From positions 38,014,956 through 38,078,955 of the forward strand of contig NC_053392.1 of the NCBI RefSeq assembly GCF_905171765.1: DNA of 64,000 nt, in the 5' to 3' direction. Made by a program: the position numbers and the translations under genes. Source of the DNA: Bufo bufo. Lineage: Eukaryota; Chordata; Amphibia; Anura; Bufonidae. Positions 10,715 to 22,761 of this stretch are shown here, in pieces. The notes under the pieces are model-generated. The model saw only the letters and a list, made by a program, of their open reading frames with translations, did no database searches and was not told where the DNA came from. How positions within the stretch are numbered: position 1 is the stretch's first letter; each line of letters starts with the position of its first letter.

Positions 10715-11400
10715 TATGTGTATTTTACGAATATTCTTAATATTGCTCTAACTTCGTCTTTTAGAATATTCGTAATATTCTAAAAGACGAAGTTAGAGCA
10801 ATATTGCGAATTTTCGTAAAATACACATATAGATTGTAATTTAGCTAATATAGTGCTATAATCCTTTTTTTTTCTCAAATTTTTTTTTGCCTCTTCTGAA
10901 CTTCAGTTTTGGAAAATATGCACACTATTAAAAAAATTACTATAGCAGTATATTAGCTAAATTACAATCTATATGTGTATTTTACGAATATTCTTAATAT
11001 TGCTCTAACTTCGTCTTTTAGAATATTCGTAATATTTCTCTAACTTCATCTTTTAGAATATTACGAATATTCTAAAAGACGAAGTTAGAGCAATATTAAG
11101 AATATTCGTAAAATACACATATAGATGTAATTTAGCTAATATACTGCTTTAGTAATTTTTTTAATAGTGTACATATTTTCCAAAACTGAAGTTCAGAAGA
11201 GGCAAAAAAATTAGACAAAAAAAAAAAAGGATTATAGCACTATATTAGCTAAATTACAATCTATGTGTATTTTACAAATATTCTTAATATTGCTCTAACT
11301 TCGTCTTTTAGAATATTCGTAATATTCTAAAAGACGAAGTTAGAGCAATAATACGAATATTCTAAAAGACGAAGTTAGAGCAATATTACGAATATTCTAA
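10715..11400. repeat. Large imperfect palindrome within the MITE
   Basis: The block left of about 11050 (containing catatgtgtattttacgaat, a tagctaaattacaatct segment and a segment with cttctgaacttcagttttgg) recurs in inverted order to the right of about 11050. Within each half there are smaller hairpins around 10715-10845 and 10970-11115. The whole would fold as a branched cruciform. Confidence 0.75.
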
Positions 11401-11441
11401 AAGACGAAGTTAGAGCAATAATATTCCACTTTGGCATACTG

Positions 11442-11594
11442 CTCCCTGACAAGCGTCCCCATCACCATGGGAACGCCTGTGGGTTAGAATATACCATCGG
11501 ATCTGAGGTTTTATGATCTCAGGGAAAACTCAGATCCGATGGTATTTTCTAACACACAGGCGTTCCCATGGTGATGGGGACGCTTGTCGGGGAG
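11442..11594. repeat. 66-bp-arm hairpin inside the MITE
   Basis: Arms 11442-11507 and 11529-11594 (for example gacaagcgtccccatcacca against its complement) are complementary over about 66 bases with few mismatches, separated by a 21-base loop. It is GC-richer than the rest of the element, so it may be a separate foldback captured by the MITE. Confidence 0.8.
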
Positions 11595-14127
11595 ATGTAT
11601 TCTGAAGTTGATTATAACGATTTTGTCATGCGCCCGGGCACACGTATTAACCATTACGATTTTTCTGTTGTAATATTCGTGAACTCGAATATTATAACCG
11701 AGATTATTGGTTTAGATTAGAATAGGACGAATATTCTAAAATCGAATATACAGCAATATATTCTTTATTTAGAATATTCGTCATATTTGGTCCATCTGAA
11801 AACGTGATTCCTTCCAGATTCAATTCAGTTGCTTGTGGGCCAATGGCTCATTGACCCACAAGCAAGAAGCAGGGAGGAATCATATACTTTCAGATGAAAA
11901 AAATAAATAAATAAAGAATATTCGATTTTGCGAATATATGGAACTATATTCAAAATATTCACGAAATCTCGAAGTTGCGATATTCGAGATAAAAATTCGT
12001 TATTCGAATATTCGCGCTCAACACTATCCTTGAGGAACGCAGTCCTTCAAGAACAAGCAACCTCCCTGGGGAACAAGAACCAGGAGCCCCCTCCTGGGCT
12101 CCCAACACCTCCATCTCCAATTCGGGGTACAGAGCGGAGACCACCACCCCATCAGCCAAAATCGGAGCAGGATCCTCTGAATCACATCCCCAGGAAAACT
12201 GCGAGACAACGCATCTGCCTTGATGTTTTTAACCTCCGGTGAAAAGTAACCACAAAATTGAACCTGGTAAAAAACAGTGACCATCTGGCCTGTCTAGGGT
12301 TCAGACGCTTGGCAGATTGCAGGTAAGCCAAGTTCTTATGATCCGTATATACTGTAACGGGGTGAGACGCCCCCTCCAGCCAGTGACGCCATTCCTCAAA
12401 GGCCAACTTGATGGCCAGCAACTCTCTATCTCCCACATCATAATTCTTCTCGGCGACCGAGAGCTTCTTGGAAAAAAAAGCACACGGGACCCACTTGCCA
12501 GGAGATGAACCCTGCGACAGCACCGCTCCAAACCCCACTTCTGATGCATAAACCTCCACCACGAATGGCTGAGACACATCGGGCTTCACCAGAATGGGAG
12601 CAGACGCAAAACATTCCTTAATAGTCGAAAAGGCCTGCAATGCCTCATCTGACCAGACAGAAACGTCGGCGCCCTTCTTAGTCATGTCAGTCAGGGGTCT
12701 TACAATGGTAGAATAGTTCAAAATACATTTTCTATAATAATTAGTAAACCCCAAAAACCACATCAAAGCTTTCTGATTCTCTGGTCGGTCCCATTCCAGA
12801 ACCGCCCGGACCTTTTCGGGGTCCATACGAAAACCAGAGTCAGAAAGCAGATATCCCAAAAACGGAAGCTCCTGCACAGAAAACACGCATTTCTCCAATT
12901 TGACATATAATTTATTCTCCCGAAGGATCGTCAAAACCTGTCTCACCTGATCCTGATGGGTCTTCAGATCAGGAGAGTAAATTAAATGTCATCCAAGTAA
13001 ACTACCACGAACCTCCCCACCAAATGATGGAAAATGTCATTGACGAATCGCTGAAATACCGCTGGCGCGTTCGTCAACCCAAAAGGCATAACCAGATTCT
13101 CAAAATGACCCTCGTGCGTATTGAAGGCCGTTTTCCATTCATCCCCTTCCTTAATTCTGATCAGATTGTAGGCCCCTCTCAAATCCAACTTAGAGAACAC
13201 CTTGGCTCCAACAATCTGATCAAAAAGGTCGGAGTTCAAAGGAAGGGGATACGGATCCCGGACCGTAATACGGTTCAATTCCCGGAAATCCAAACAAGGT
13301 CTCAGCGATCCATCCTTTTTCTTTACAAAGAATAAACCTACTGCCACCGGAGACTTAGATGGCCTAATATGACCTTTTGCCAAACTCTCGGCGATATACT
13401 TCCGCATGACCTCTCTTTCGGGTTGAGAAAGATTGTAAAGCTGAGATTTTGGCGACTTAGCCCCTGGGATGAGATTAAATGGACAATCATAGTCACGATG
13501 AGGGGGCAATTCCTGAGCCCCACCCTCCGAAAAGACATTCGCAAAATTTGAGAGATACTGAGGTAGAGCCATAGTGGACACACGAGAGATAGATGTGCCA
13601 AGACAATTATCCGAACAAAATTCACTCCAACCAATGATTTGTCTTGCTTTCCAATCTATAATTGGGTTATGTTTTGTCAACCACGGTAACCCTAAGACTA
13701 TAGGAGCGGGCAAGTTCTTCATGACAAAACAAGACAAAATCTCAACATGTGAATCACCCACCCTTACCTGAATACCATGAGCAATATGAGTGAGACTCCT
13801 TTGAGAAAGAGGGGAAGATTCAATTGCAAAAACCGGAATCTCACTTTCTAAAGTGCAAGTACTTAGACCCAGATTTTGAAGAAAAAGAAAGTCAATAAGG
13901 TTTACCCCAGCACCACAGTCAATGAATACTTCAACAAAAAATTTTCTTGAGTCTAGCGCCACCATAGCTGATAGGAGAAAACGAGTATTGCAGGGAGCTT
14001 GCATACCTGCTTGCTCCACCACTCCATTCACGCTACCAAGAGTCAGGACGTTTTTTGTTTTCTCTTTCTTATCAACATGCGGTTCAACCAAAGGACAAGC
14101 AAAAATAAAATAACCACTTTTCCCACA

Positions 14128-14913
14128 TTAGTAACATAGTTTATGCAATTTCCTAAAGTCTCTACTACCAGAAAGGAAAGATACCTGACCCAGCTGCATG
14201 GGTTCCTCCCCTACCCCAGAGTTACCTGTAACATCACCCTGGGAAGCAGTAGAGACGAAACCACTCACAGAAGGGATCCCTTGCGCGGAGGGAGCCTTAC
14301 ACCTCTCTCTTATACGTCTATCTAACTGTACTGCCAAAGACATAGCATTCTCCAAAGAATCTGGGTACTCATGAAAAGCAAGGGCATCTTTCAATCTCTC
14401 AGATAACCCCTGACAAAACTGACTACGTAACGCGGGGTCATCCCACTCTGACTCGGTAGCCCATCTCCTAAACTCTGCAGTATGTTCACCCTGTAATAAA
14501 TTACGCAATTTAGATTCCGCCATCGAGACCCGATCTGGGTCATCGTAAATTAATCCCAGGGCTTTAAAAAATTCTTACACCGACCGGAGGGCCAGAGAAC
14601 CGGGCGGCAGAGAAAAGGCCCAGGATTGCGCGTCCCCTTTAAGCAGAGAAATGATTATACCAACCCTCTGACTTTCATCACCTGACGAAGATGGACGCAG
14701 CCGAAAATACAACTTGCATGACTCTTTAAAGCGAATAAAGTCATCCTCACTCCCTGCAAATCTCTCAGGAAGAGCGACTTTAGGCTCCCTACAAATTTGA
14801 CCTGCACTTGATGCCAGAGCATTCTGACACTGTGTGACCGAACTACGCAGATCCGCAACCTCCAGAGACAATCCCTGCATGCGGTCAACTAGCGCATCAA
14901 TTGACGCCATCAC
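14128..14913 (-). pseudogene. gag: Gypsy copy 1 Gag
   Basis: Starts MMASIDALVDRMQGLSLEVA at 14913. Two pieces in the same phase (14575-14913 and 14128-14523) form a retrotransposon Gag core with KLYFRLRPSSSGDESQRVG and DAQSWAFSLPPGS, then the helical block AMSLAVQLDRRIRERC. A nonsense codon near 14575 replaces the Glu-Glu seen at the same place in copy 2. The zinc knuckle just downstream is also damaged: a stop in CYxC and the His replaced by Tyr. Gag would form the cytoplasmic particle. Confidence 0.85.
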
Positions 14914-14946
14914 AAAACCGCTGAGTAATGGCAGTCACAGTTTTGG

Positions 14947-14957
14947 GCGGGTTATAA
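14947..14957 (-). promoter_or_regulatory. Gypsy copy 1 self-priming primer-binding site
   Basis: Sense-strand TTATAACCCGC directly next to the 5' LTR. Ten bases (TATAACCCGC) are the exact complement of GCGGGTTATA inside the LTR, just downstream of a TATA-like box. It does not begin with TGG as a tRNA-primed site would. This matches the known self-priming of Tf1 and the prediction for vertebrate sushi-type elements. Copy 2 has the same pair (42105-42115 and 37730-37739). Confidence 0.75.
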
Positions 14958-15473
14958 TGTCACGGCGGACAGGATATAAGATACACAGATAACTAAACAA
15001 ACAAGTTTCTAGGCGAGAAGCTAGGGATAAGGTCACCTCCTAGCAAATCCCTAATAGCTCTCCCTATTCTGCTAAGCCCACATTCAGACCCTGAAGTTTG
15101 GAATAATGTGTCCTCGTGCCTGGGCTGAAAATACCCTAGAATCCCTGAGATGGTGAAAGGTGAAAAGGGGGAGCCTGCTCCCTCAGAACCTGGAGGGGAC
15201 AGACGTCACTCAAACAGCCTAGACAGCAAACCAAAGAAATCTGAAACCAACTTATCTTATCTGAGCAGGAACAGCCAATTCCTCCTTGCTTGCTTCCACA
15301 GCCTGACAGAAGCTATAACCCGCACGGTTCACTGGGAGTGAGAGTAATTTAAACCCACAACCCCACCCAGTGCACCTGAAGGGAGACGGATCCAGCACGA
15401 GTCCAAAACAAATGACTAGACACGTGCTGCTAATCTGGCAGACCTCCGCACATAGTCTGAGCAGGGCATGACA
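14958..15473 (-). repeat. Gypsy copy 1, 5' LTR (right), 516 bp
   Basis: Starts TGTCACGGCGG and ends GGGCATGACA as read on the plus strand. It carries the same TTTAAA element and GCGGGTTATA (plus-strand tataacccgc at 15314-15323) as the left LTR. The first internal bases on the sense strand are TTATAACCCGCCC, not a tRNA complement. Confidence 0.93.
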
Positions 15474-15478
15474 CTTCC

Positions 15479-16357
15479 TTCCTCTTACAGAGAGAAGGGT
15501 GGAGTCAGCCCTGGGAGGTTTTATAGAAGCTCCCCCTCTATATGCAACTTTGTGAAAACTCATACAAAAGCACATTTTCATGAAACACAATTACAGTGTC
15601 TAGCAGTGTGTTTTAAGATACTGCATAAGCACCTTGCTGAAGATGTTCCGAGAGACGTACTCTCATGTATACACTTTTATGTTAAGATGAAACTTCTGCC
15701 TTGCCAATACTAAAAGGGTCTTCTATTTACAGCCTTATCTTTAGCCACCTTGCAACTACACAGACAACTTCACCTCTTCTTTCTTTGGGGCTGTATGAAG
15801 ACATAACACTCAACATAGCTATAGTGGAAGCAAGGGAAGCGGCTACTACGGGGCCCACCCTGGATGAGAACTAAAAGATTTCATTGTCAGGGCCTCCTGA
15901 ACAGTATTATACAATGACATTGTGTACAGTGACACAATTTACAGGTGCAATTATATACAAGTGGAACTTTTCCCACAAAAAGCAAACCCTCGTACGGCTA
16001 TTTTAATAGGTAAATAAAACAAATTATGGCTCTGGGAAGGCAGGGAGTGAAAGACAAAAAAGTGGGTTTTGGCCTTGCAGGTGGGATGAATGGCTGCCTG
16101 AACGCTCAGCTCCTTTACCCAGTGGACATATACAGTGATTCTTCCTGGCTTTTTTCCATTCTGTCTACTTTTTAGGTTTGGGTTTCTCCCCTAACATACC
16201 ACGGAAGAAGATAAACACGAAGAAGAAAAAAAACGGGAAAGCCTAAAAACTTCTTTACAACCATCACAGACCGCGGCCAAGATGGAGCTGACACATGGTC
16301 ATATACGGCCTCTTTTATTGTTTTATTGCTCTGCTCTCCTGGAGAAAGCTGCCTTAT
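15479..16357. other. Non-coding flank of the Gypsy insertion
   Basis: No gene is seen. The first 330 bases may belong to the ERV LTR, because tgaagacataaca at 15796-15808 could be the LTR terminus (TGTTATGTC on the minus strand). The rest is unassigned. Confidence 0.4.
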
Positions 16358-17333
16358 ATGTGTAACATCCTGAAGTATGTCACTAAACTTCTGTTCCCCT
16401 GCTTCATAATGTTAGGTTTATGCATAATGTCATCTGGTATAAGTTTGCATCATTTTCCCCATAATGTGCATTTTCCAGGCCTGTTGCATTGTATTTATGC
16501 TGTAATATCCATGTACACCAGCAGGTGGCAGCAGTATGTAGCAGAACCAAGCCAGTTAGTATATCTAGACTGGAATATACCATTCCAGGCTAGCTTCCCC
16601 TATCTGAGGAGGAGTGGAATGTTCCCACATCCTACTTCAGAGGGAGGATAGAAAGTTCTAGGCAGTGTTCCAGCCACCCCCTGTTGGGGTAGGCTGTGGG
16701 AATAGGAGCTCCCAGAAACAGGGATCCCAACCAAGGATTTAGGCCTCCTTAAGGCCCAGATCAACATTCCCAGCCTGAGTTTCTTACCTCAGCTGGATGA
16801 CAAAGAAAGCAGCAACTTCAGAACTATCAGATCTCCAGGAAGAAACCACCATTCCCTGCGAGCAGTCCTGTAAGTACAGATTCCAAAAAAAAGGATAAGA
16901 TAAGTACCTCCATAGCTAGTCAGGCCCAAACAAAGCAGAAGATAGACAGAGCAGAAGACATATACCTGCCAGATTCTTAAAGGTGTATGTACTAGATGCA
17001 GAAGATATATATAATTCCTGCCACATATTGCCAAAACCTGCTGGGATCCTAGACTAAAGCTGTAAATTGTATGGATCTAGAGCTGCATAAGATAACATCA
17101 AGTAAAGACAAGTTGGATCCTCTTTGCTGTGTGGAATCCCATCATTCCTCCATTACTCCTATTTACAACACTCAATTTGTTGCATGTGAGCCAGGATACA
17201 TGAGTCCAGCCGTACTAAGGTAGGAGACACCGTTGACACAATACAGAGACAATATCCCCCTCTGGCATTCCTAACCTAGTACATGAGCTATACCATCTTA
17301 AAGGGCCCTTTTACAGTACCTGCGCAAGCTGCA
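16358..17333 (+). repeat. Possible solitary LTR (tentative)
   Basis: The segment starts TGTAACATCC and ends CTGCA, followed after two bases by TGGCGTCACAAACTTAG (17336-17352), which resembles a primer-binding site. A splice-donor-like cctgtaagtaca occurs at 16868-16880. No internal coding region or second LTR follows. I did not find a partner copy, so this is an inference from boundary features only. Confidence 0.3.
16518..16531 (+). promoter_or_regulatory. CTCF-like motif
   Basis: ccagcaggtggcag fits the published CTCF core consensus CCASYAGRKGGCRS at every position. It lies inside the possible LTR. Binding is not shown by sequence alone. Confidence 0.35.
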
Positions 17334-17353
17334 ACTGGCGTCACAAACTTAGT

Positions 17354-17911
17354 TACACCTAAATCTGACCCACTGCATAGCATGCCCACTGACCCAGTGT
17401 CCTGCTCATTGCATATGCACTTGTAACAATCGATTATGGCATCTGATGGTTTAATTTTTAGTGAGTGATGTTATTGCCAATCGTAGACGTTAGCCTAGGT
17501 GTCTGCTGTGTGAAAAACCAGACTTCTGTTGTACATGGAGGTTGGGAGGTGTTAAAATGAAAAAAGTTCCAAAAAGTGTAACTTATTGGGGGAAAATGGT
17601 GTTTAAAAAAAGACACTGTTATTGGAAGATACAGTGGCTAATTCTTAAAAAGCATCTAAACATTATGCCTTAACAGGCACAGATGTCTGCCACTGTTTAT
17701 AAACACAGACAGTGGTATTGGAAATTCTCCCTTTTGTGGAGGGGAGAAGCAGGAGTACAGTGTGGATGTGGGAAATCATGGATAAGGCATGAAATCTGGG
17801 GACATTTAGGGGTGATAGTAGGAACAATAGCAGCGTTAGCTGCCGCATCAGAGCATATCACCCCACAGATAACACAGTGATAACTCTCTGAGTAGAGATA
17901 ATGTAATAGAT
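17354..17911. other. Non-coding flank left of the 18-kb hAT
   Basis: No gene is seen. The last 60-70 bases (ccacagataacacagtgata onwards) are one unit of a short tandem repeat that resumes right of the hAT element at 36157-36260 with ccacaataaaacaatgataa, showing that the hAT landed inside this repeat. Confidence 0.5.
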
Positions 17912-18389
17912 GTTACCACTAGGGATGAGCGAACCCAAACTGTATAGTTCGTACCGAATTTTGGGGTGTCCGTGACACGGACCCGAACATTTTCGTAAAA
18001 GTCCGGGTTCGAGTTCGGTGTTCGGCGCTTTCTTGGCGCTTTTTGAAAGGCTGAAAAGCAGCCAATCAACAAGCATCATACTACTTGCCCCAAGAGGCCA
18101 TCACAGCCATGCCTACTATTGGCATGGCTGTGATTGGCCAGTGCAGCATGTGAACCAGCCTCTATATAAGCTTGGGTCACGTAGCGCTGCACGTCACTCT
18201 GCTGATACAAGTGTAGGGAGAGGTTGCAGCTGCAACGTTAGGGCGAGATTAGGCAGTGATTAACTCCTCCAAAAGACTTCATTCAGTGATTGATCTACAG
18301 CTGTGGATCATTGAACTGCTGCTATTCAATTGCTCACTGTTTTTAGGCTGCCCAGAGCGTTTTTCAGTCACTTTTTTCTGGGGTGATCA

Positions 18390-18870
18390 GCGGCCATTTT
18401 GTGGCTTGTGGTGCGCCAGCACAAGCTGCCACCAAGTGCATTTAACCATCAATAGTGTAGTTATTTTTTGCTATATCCTACATCAGGGTCAAGCTGTCAT
18501 TAAGTGCATTTAACCATCAATAGTGTGGTTATTTTTTGGCCATATACTACATCAGGGGCAAGCTGAGCCTGTCACCCAAGTGCATTTAACCATCAATAGT
18601 GTGGTTGTTTTTTGCTATATCCTACATCAGGGTCAAGCTGTCATCAAGTGCATTTAACCATCAATAGTGTAGTTATTTTTTGGCCATATACTACATCAGG
18701 GGCAAGCTGAGCCTGTCACCCAAGTGCATTTAACCATCAATAGTGTGGTTATTTTTTGGCTATATCCTACATCAGGGTCAAGCTGTCATCAAGTGCATTT
18801 AACCATCAATAGTGTTGTTATTTTTTGGCCATATACTACATCAGGGGCAAGTTGAGCCTGTCACCCAGCG
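18390..18870 (+). repeat. 5' subterminal tandem repeats of hAT-1
   Basis: About six copies of a unit containing aagtgcatttaaccatcaat, agtgtggttattttttg, and ctacatcaggg(g/t)caagctg. Two variants alternate (with and without the gagcctgtcaccc segment). Copy 2 of the family has a related array at 61330-61640. Such repeats near hAT ends often hold transposase binding sites; here that is an inference. Confidence 0.8.
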
Positions 18871-19349
18871 CCTAAAAAATAGGCCTCACATTTATATTCA
18901 TCCAAATCTGTCATTACTGTTTTAGCTGGTCAAGTTATTTAGTGTCCGTCAAAGCACAGTTTTTGTTCTGGGTTGAAAAACAATTCCCAATTTTGCAATT
19001 CTCAAAATGAGTGGTTTCTGCTGTATCAGGCCTACTTTAAATCTATCCCTAAAAGGGTATATTGGATTCAAGGTGCTGATAGGGTAATTCTCAAGAACTT
19101 CACACACACGCTACAGTGCAGATCCAAGTCTAATTCTGTCCGTAAACGTATACCTGTCACCCAGCGCCTAAATAATAGGCCTCAAATTTATATTCAGCTA
19201 AATCTGTCATTATTGGTGTGCCTGTATTAGTGTAATACGGTACCTAAATAGATAGCCAGATATTGTTAGGTGTCTGTAAAAAAAGGCCTGAATTTGAATT
19301 CAATACATTGGCCCGAATAATATTTTTCTTATTGAGGTGAACGGTAACA

Positions 19350-22300
19350 ATGAGGAAAACATCTAGTAAGGGACGCGGACGCGGACACAGACATGGTCGT
19401 GGTGGTGTTAGTGGACCTCTGGTGCTGGGAGAGGACGTGGCCGTTCTGCCACAGCCACACATCCTAGTGTACCAACTACCTCAGGTCCCAGTAGCCGCCA
19501 GAATTTACAGCCATATTTGGTGGGGCCCAATGCCGTTCTAAGGATGGTAAGGCCTGAGCAGGTACAGGCATTAGTCAATTGGGTGGCCGACAGTGCATCC
19601 AGCACGTTCACATTATCTCCCACCCAGTCTTCTGCAGAAAGCGCACAGATGGCACATGAAAACCAAGCCCATCAGTCTGTCACATCACCCCCATGCATAT
19701 CAGGGAAACTGTCTGAGCCTCAAGTTATGCAGCAGTCTCTTATGCAGCAGACTCTTAGCAGACTCTGCTGGCAGGGTTTCCCAAGGGCATCCACCTAGCC
19801 CTTCCCCAGGGGTGGAGGAGATAGAATGCACTAACGCACAACCACTTATGTTTCCTGATGATGAGGACATGGGAATACCACCTCAACACGTCTCTGATGA
19901 TGATGACGAAACACAGGTGCCAACTGCTGCGTCTTTCTGCAGTCTGCAGTGTGCAAACTGAACAGGAGGTCAGGGATCAAGACTGGGTGGAAGACGATTC
20001 AGGGGACGATGAGGTCCTAGACCCCACATGGAATGAAGGTCGTGCCACTGACTTTCACAGTTCGGAGGAAGAGGCAGTGGTGAGACCGAGCCAACAGCTG
20101 GGCAAAAGACAAAGAGGAAGCAGTGGGCAAAAGCAGAACACTCGCCGCCAAGAGACTCTGCCTGCTACTGACCGCCGCCATCTGGGACCGAGCACCCCAA
20201 AGGCAGCTTCAAGGAGTTCCCTGGCATGGCACTTCTTCAAACAATGTGCTGACGACAAGACCCGAGTGGTTTGCACGCTGTGCCATCAGAGCCTGAAGCG
20301 AGGCATTAACGTTCTGAACCTTAGCACAACCTGCATGACCAGGCACCTACATGCAAAGCATGAACTGCAGTGGAGTAAACACCTTAAAAACAAGGAAGTC
20401 ACTCAGGCTCCCCCTGCTACCTCTTCTGCTGCTGCCGCCTCGGCCTCTTCTGCTGCTGCTGCCGCCTTGGCCTCCTCCTCCGCCTCTAGAGGAACGTTGG
20501 CACCTGCCGCCCAGCAAACATGGGATGTACCACCACCACCAGCGTCACCAAGCATCTCAACCATGTCACACGGCAGCGTTCAGCTCTCCATCTCACAAAC
20601 ATTTGAGAGAAAGCGTAAATTCCCACCTAGCCACCCTCGATCCCTGGCCCTGAATGCCAGCATTTCTAAACTACTGGCCTATGAAATGCTGTCATTTAGG
20701 CTGGTGGACACACACAGATTCAAACAGCTCATGTCACTTGCTGTCCCACAGTATGTTGTTCCCAGCACTACTTCTCCAAGAGAGCCGTGCCTTCCCTGCA
20801 CAACCAAGTATCTGATAAAATCAAGTGTGCACTGCGCAACGCCATCTGTGGCAAGGTCCACCTAACCACAGATACGTGGAACAGTAAGCACAGCCAGGGA
20901 TGCTATATCTCCCTAACTGCACACTGGGTAAATGTAGTGGCGGCTGGGCCCCAGGCGGAGAGCTGTTTGGCGCACGTCCTTCCGCCGCCAAGGATCGCAG
21001 GGCAACATTCTTTGCCTCCTGTCTCCTCCTCCTCCTACTCAGCTTCCTCCTCCTCTTCTTCCACCTGCTCATCCAGCCAGCCACACACCTTCACCACCAA
21101 CTTCAGCACAGCCCGGGGTAAACGTCAGCAGGCCGTTCTGAAACTCATATGTTTGGGGGACAGGCCCCACACCGCACAGGAGTTGTGGGGGGGTATAGAA
21201 CAACAGACCGACGAGTGGTTGCTGCCGGTGAGCCTCAAGCCCGACCTGGTGGTGTGCGATAATGGGCGAAATCTCGTTGCAGCTCTGGGACTAGCAAGTT
21301 TGACGCACATCCCTTGCCTGGCGCATGTGCTGAATTTGGTGGTGCAGAAGTTCATTCACAACTACCCCGACATGTCAGAGCTGCTGCATAAAGTGCGGGC
21401 CGTCTGTTCGCGCTTCCGGCGTTCACATCCTGCCGCTGCTCGCCTGTCTGCGCTACAGCGTAACTTCGGCCTTCCCGCTCACCGCCTCATATGCGACGTG
21501 CCCACCAGGTGGAACTCAACCTTGCACATGCTGGACAGACTGTGCGAGCAGCAGCAGGCCATAGTGGAGTTTCAGCTGCACCACGCACGGGTCAGTCGCA
21601 CTGCGGAACAGCACCACTTCACCACCAATGACTGGGCCTCCATGCGATACCTGTGTGCCCTGTTGCGCTGTTTCGAGTACTCCACCAACATGGCCGATGA
21701 CGCCGTTATCAGCGTTACAATACCACTTCTATGTCTCCTTGAGAAAACACTTAGGGCGATGATGGAAGAGGAGGTGGCCCAGGAGGATGAGGAGGAAGAG
21801 GGGTCATTTTTAGCACTTTCAGGCCAGTCTCTTCGAAGTGACTCAGAGGGAGGTTTTTTGCAACAGCAGAGGCCAGGTACAAATGTGGCCAGACAGGGCC
21901 CACTACTGGAGGACGAGGAGGACGAGGATGAGGAGGGCCCATCACTGGTGCATGGCTGGGGGGAAACGCAGGACGATGACGATACGCCTCCCACAGAGGA
22001 CAGCTTGTCCTTACCTCTGGGCAGCCTGGCACACATGAGCGACTACATGCTGCAGTGCCTGTGCAACGACAGCAGAGGTGCCCACATTTTAACGTGTGCG
22101 GACTACTGGGTTGCCACCCTGCTGGATCCACGGTACAAAGACATTGTGCCCACCTTACTTCATGCACTGGAGCGTGATAGTAAGATGCGCGAGTACAAGC
22201 GCACGTTGGTAGACGCGCTACTGTGTCACGGCCAGCTCCTCTGAGGGCAGGGTTAGCATGGCAGAGATGTGGAAAAGTTTTGTCACCACGCCACAGCTAA

Positions 22301-22644
22301 CTGCACCACCACCTGATACGGAACGTGTTAGCAGGAGGCAACATTTCAATAACATGGTGGAACAGTACCTGTGCACACCCCTCCACGTACTGACTGATGG
22401 TTTGGCCCCATTCAACTTCTGGGTCTCCAAATTGTCCACGTGGCCAGAGCTAGCCTTTTATGCCTTGGAGGTGCTGGCCTGCTCGGCGGCCAGCGTTTTG
22501 TCTGAACGTGTATTCAGCACGGCAGGGGGCGTCATTACAGACAAACGCAGCCGCCTGTCTACAGCCAATGTGGGCAAGCTGACGTTCATAAAAATGAACC
22601 AGGCATGGATCCAACAGGACCTGTCCATCCCTTGTGCAGATTAG
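19350..22644 (+). pseudogene. hAT transposase of the 18-kb element, frameshifted
   Basis: Starts MRKTSSKGRGRG at 19350. A BED zinc finger is at about 20220-20366 (AWHFFKQCADD, VVCTLCHQ, CMTRHLHAKH). The first catalytic Asp is in VHLTTDTW (about 20870), the second in VVCDNGRN (about 21250), followed by the hAT C/H motif HIPCLAHVLNLVV and TRWNSTLHML; an acidic insert lies at 21760-21990; the dimerisation domain with the third acidic residue, ASVLSERVFSTAGG, is at about 22490-22530. Frame breaks occur near 19430 and 19930, at about 20764 (4 bases missing compared with copy 2, cagcactac versus cagccgcaactac), and near 22245. All catalytic residues survive, but the frame does not. Confidence 0.9.
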
Positions 22645-22761
22645 ACATTAACTACCTCCCCTTAACCATATATTATTGTACTCCAGGGCACTTCCTCATT
22701 CAATCCTATTTTTATTTTCATTTTACCATTATATTGCGGGGCAACCCAAAGTTGAATGAAC

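Larger units (their letters stand above)
10508..12026. mobile_element. hAT MITE with multiple foldbacks, inside Gypsy copy 1
   Basis: Ends are tagtgatgagcggg (left) and, read on the minus strand, TAGTGTTGAGCGCG (right). The 8-bp TSD is tccttgaa at 10500-10507 and tccttgag at 12027-12034. Copy 2 of the Gypsy family has the uninterrupted sequence (tccttgaaaaacttg near 39160-39175), which confirms the insertion. The element is AT-rich, has no transposase frame, and is full of inverted repeats built from a gaatattcgtaatattct motif and cgaagttagagcaatatt. It is related to the smaller element at 60340-60697 (shared cttgtgggccaatg). Confidence 0.9.
9161..14091 (-). pseudogene. pol: Gypsy copy 1 Pol, interrupted by a MITE
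   Basis: Frame 12982-14091 has the protease box [12 protein letters not shown] and RT through VVYLDDI. One A is missing from the run after the YLDD codons (about 12988) compared with copy 2, and RT/RNase H resumes at 12182-12946 ([30 protein letters not shown]). After the MITE, integrase is at 9815-10588 with HHCC (GHPGGKST, CETCARSK), then [17 protein letters not shown] and HPQSNGQTE for D,D,E. 9161-9858 gives the GPY-like module and chromodomain (HWRGYGPEERMWV). The reading frame ends inside the LTR. Confidence 0.9.
8698..15473 (-). mobile_element. Ty3/Gypsy chromovirus copy 1 (Tf1/sushi-like)
   Basis: Two LTRs (8698-9218 and 14958-15473), both TGTCA...TGACA, enclose gag-pol on the minus strand. 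The 5-bp TSD cttcc is present at 8693-8697 and 15474-15478. Order on the minus strand is Gag, zinc knuckle, protease, RT, RNase H, integrase, chromodomain. A hAT MITE (10508-12026) interrupts it just before integrase. Gag, protease and RT frames share one phase, consistent with a single gag-pol frame broken by nonsense and frameshift mutations. The host site is the ERV LTR or its flank. Confidence 0.95.

Noticed and set aside
20787..22244. 485-codon frame as an intact domesticated transposase
   Set aside because: Its start is out of register with the real N-terminus, because a 4-base deletion lies just upstream, and the C-terminal domain is in another frame. It is a fragment of a dead transposase inside clear transposon ends.
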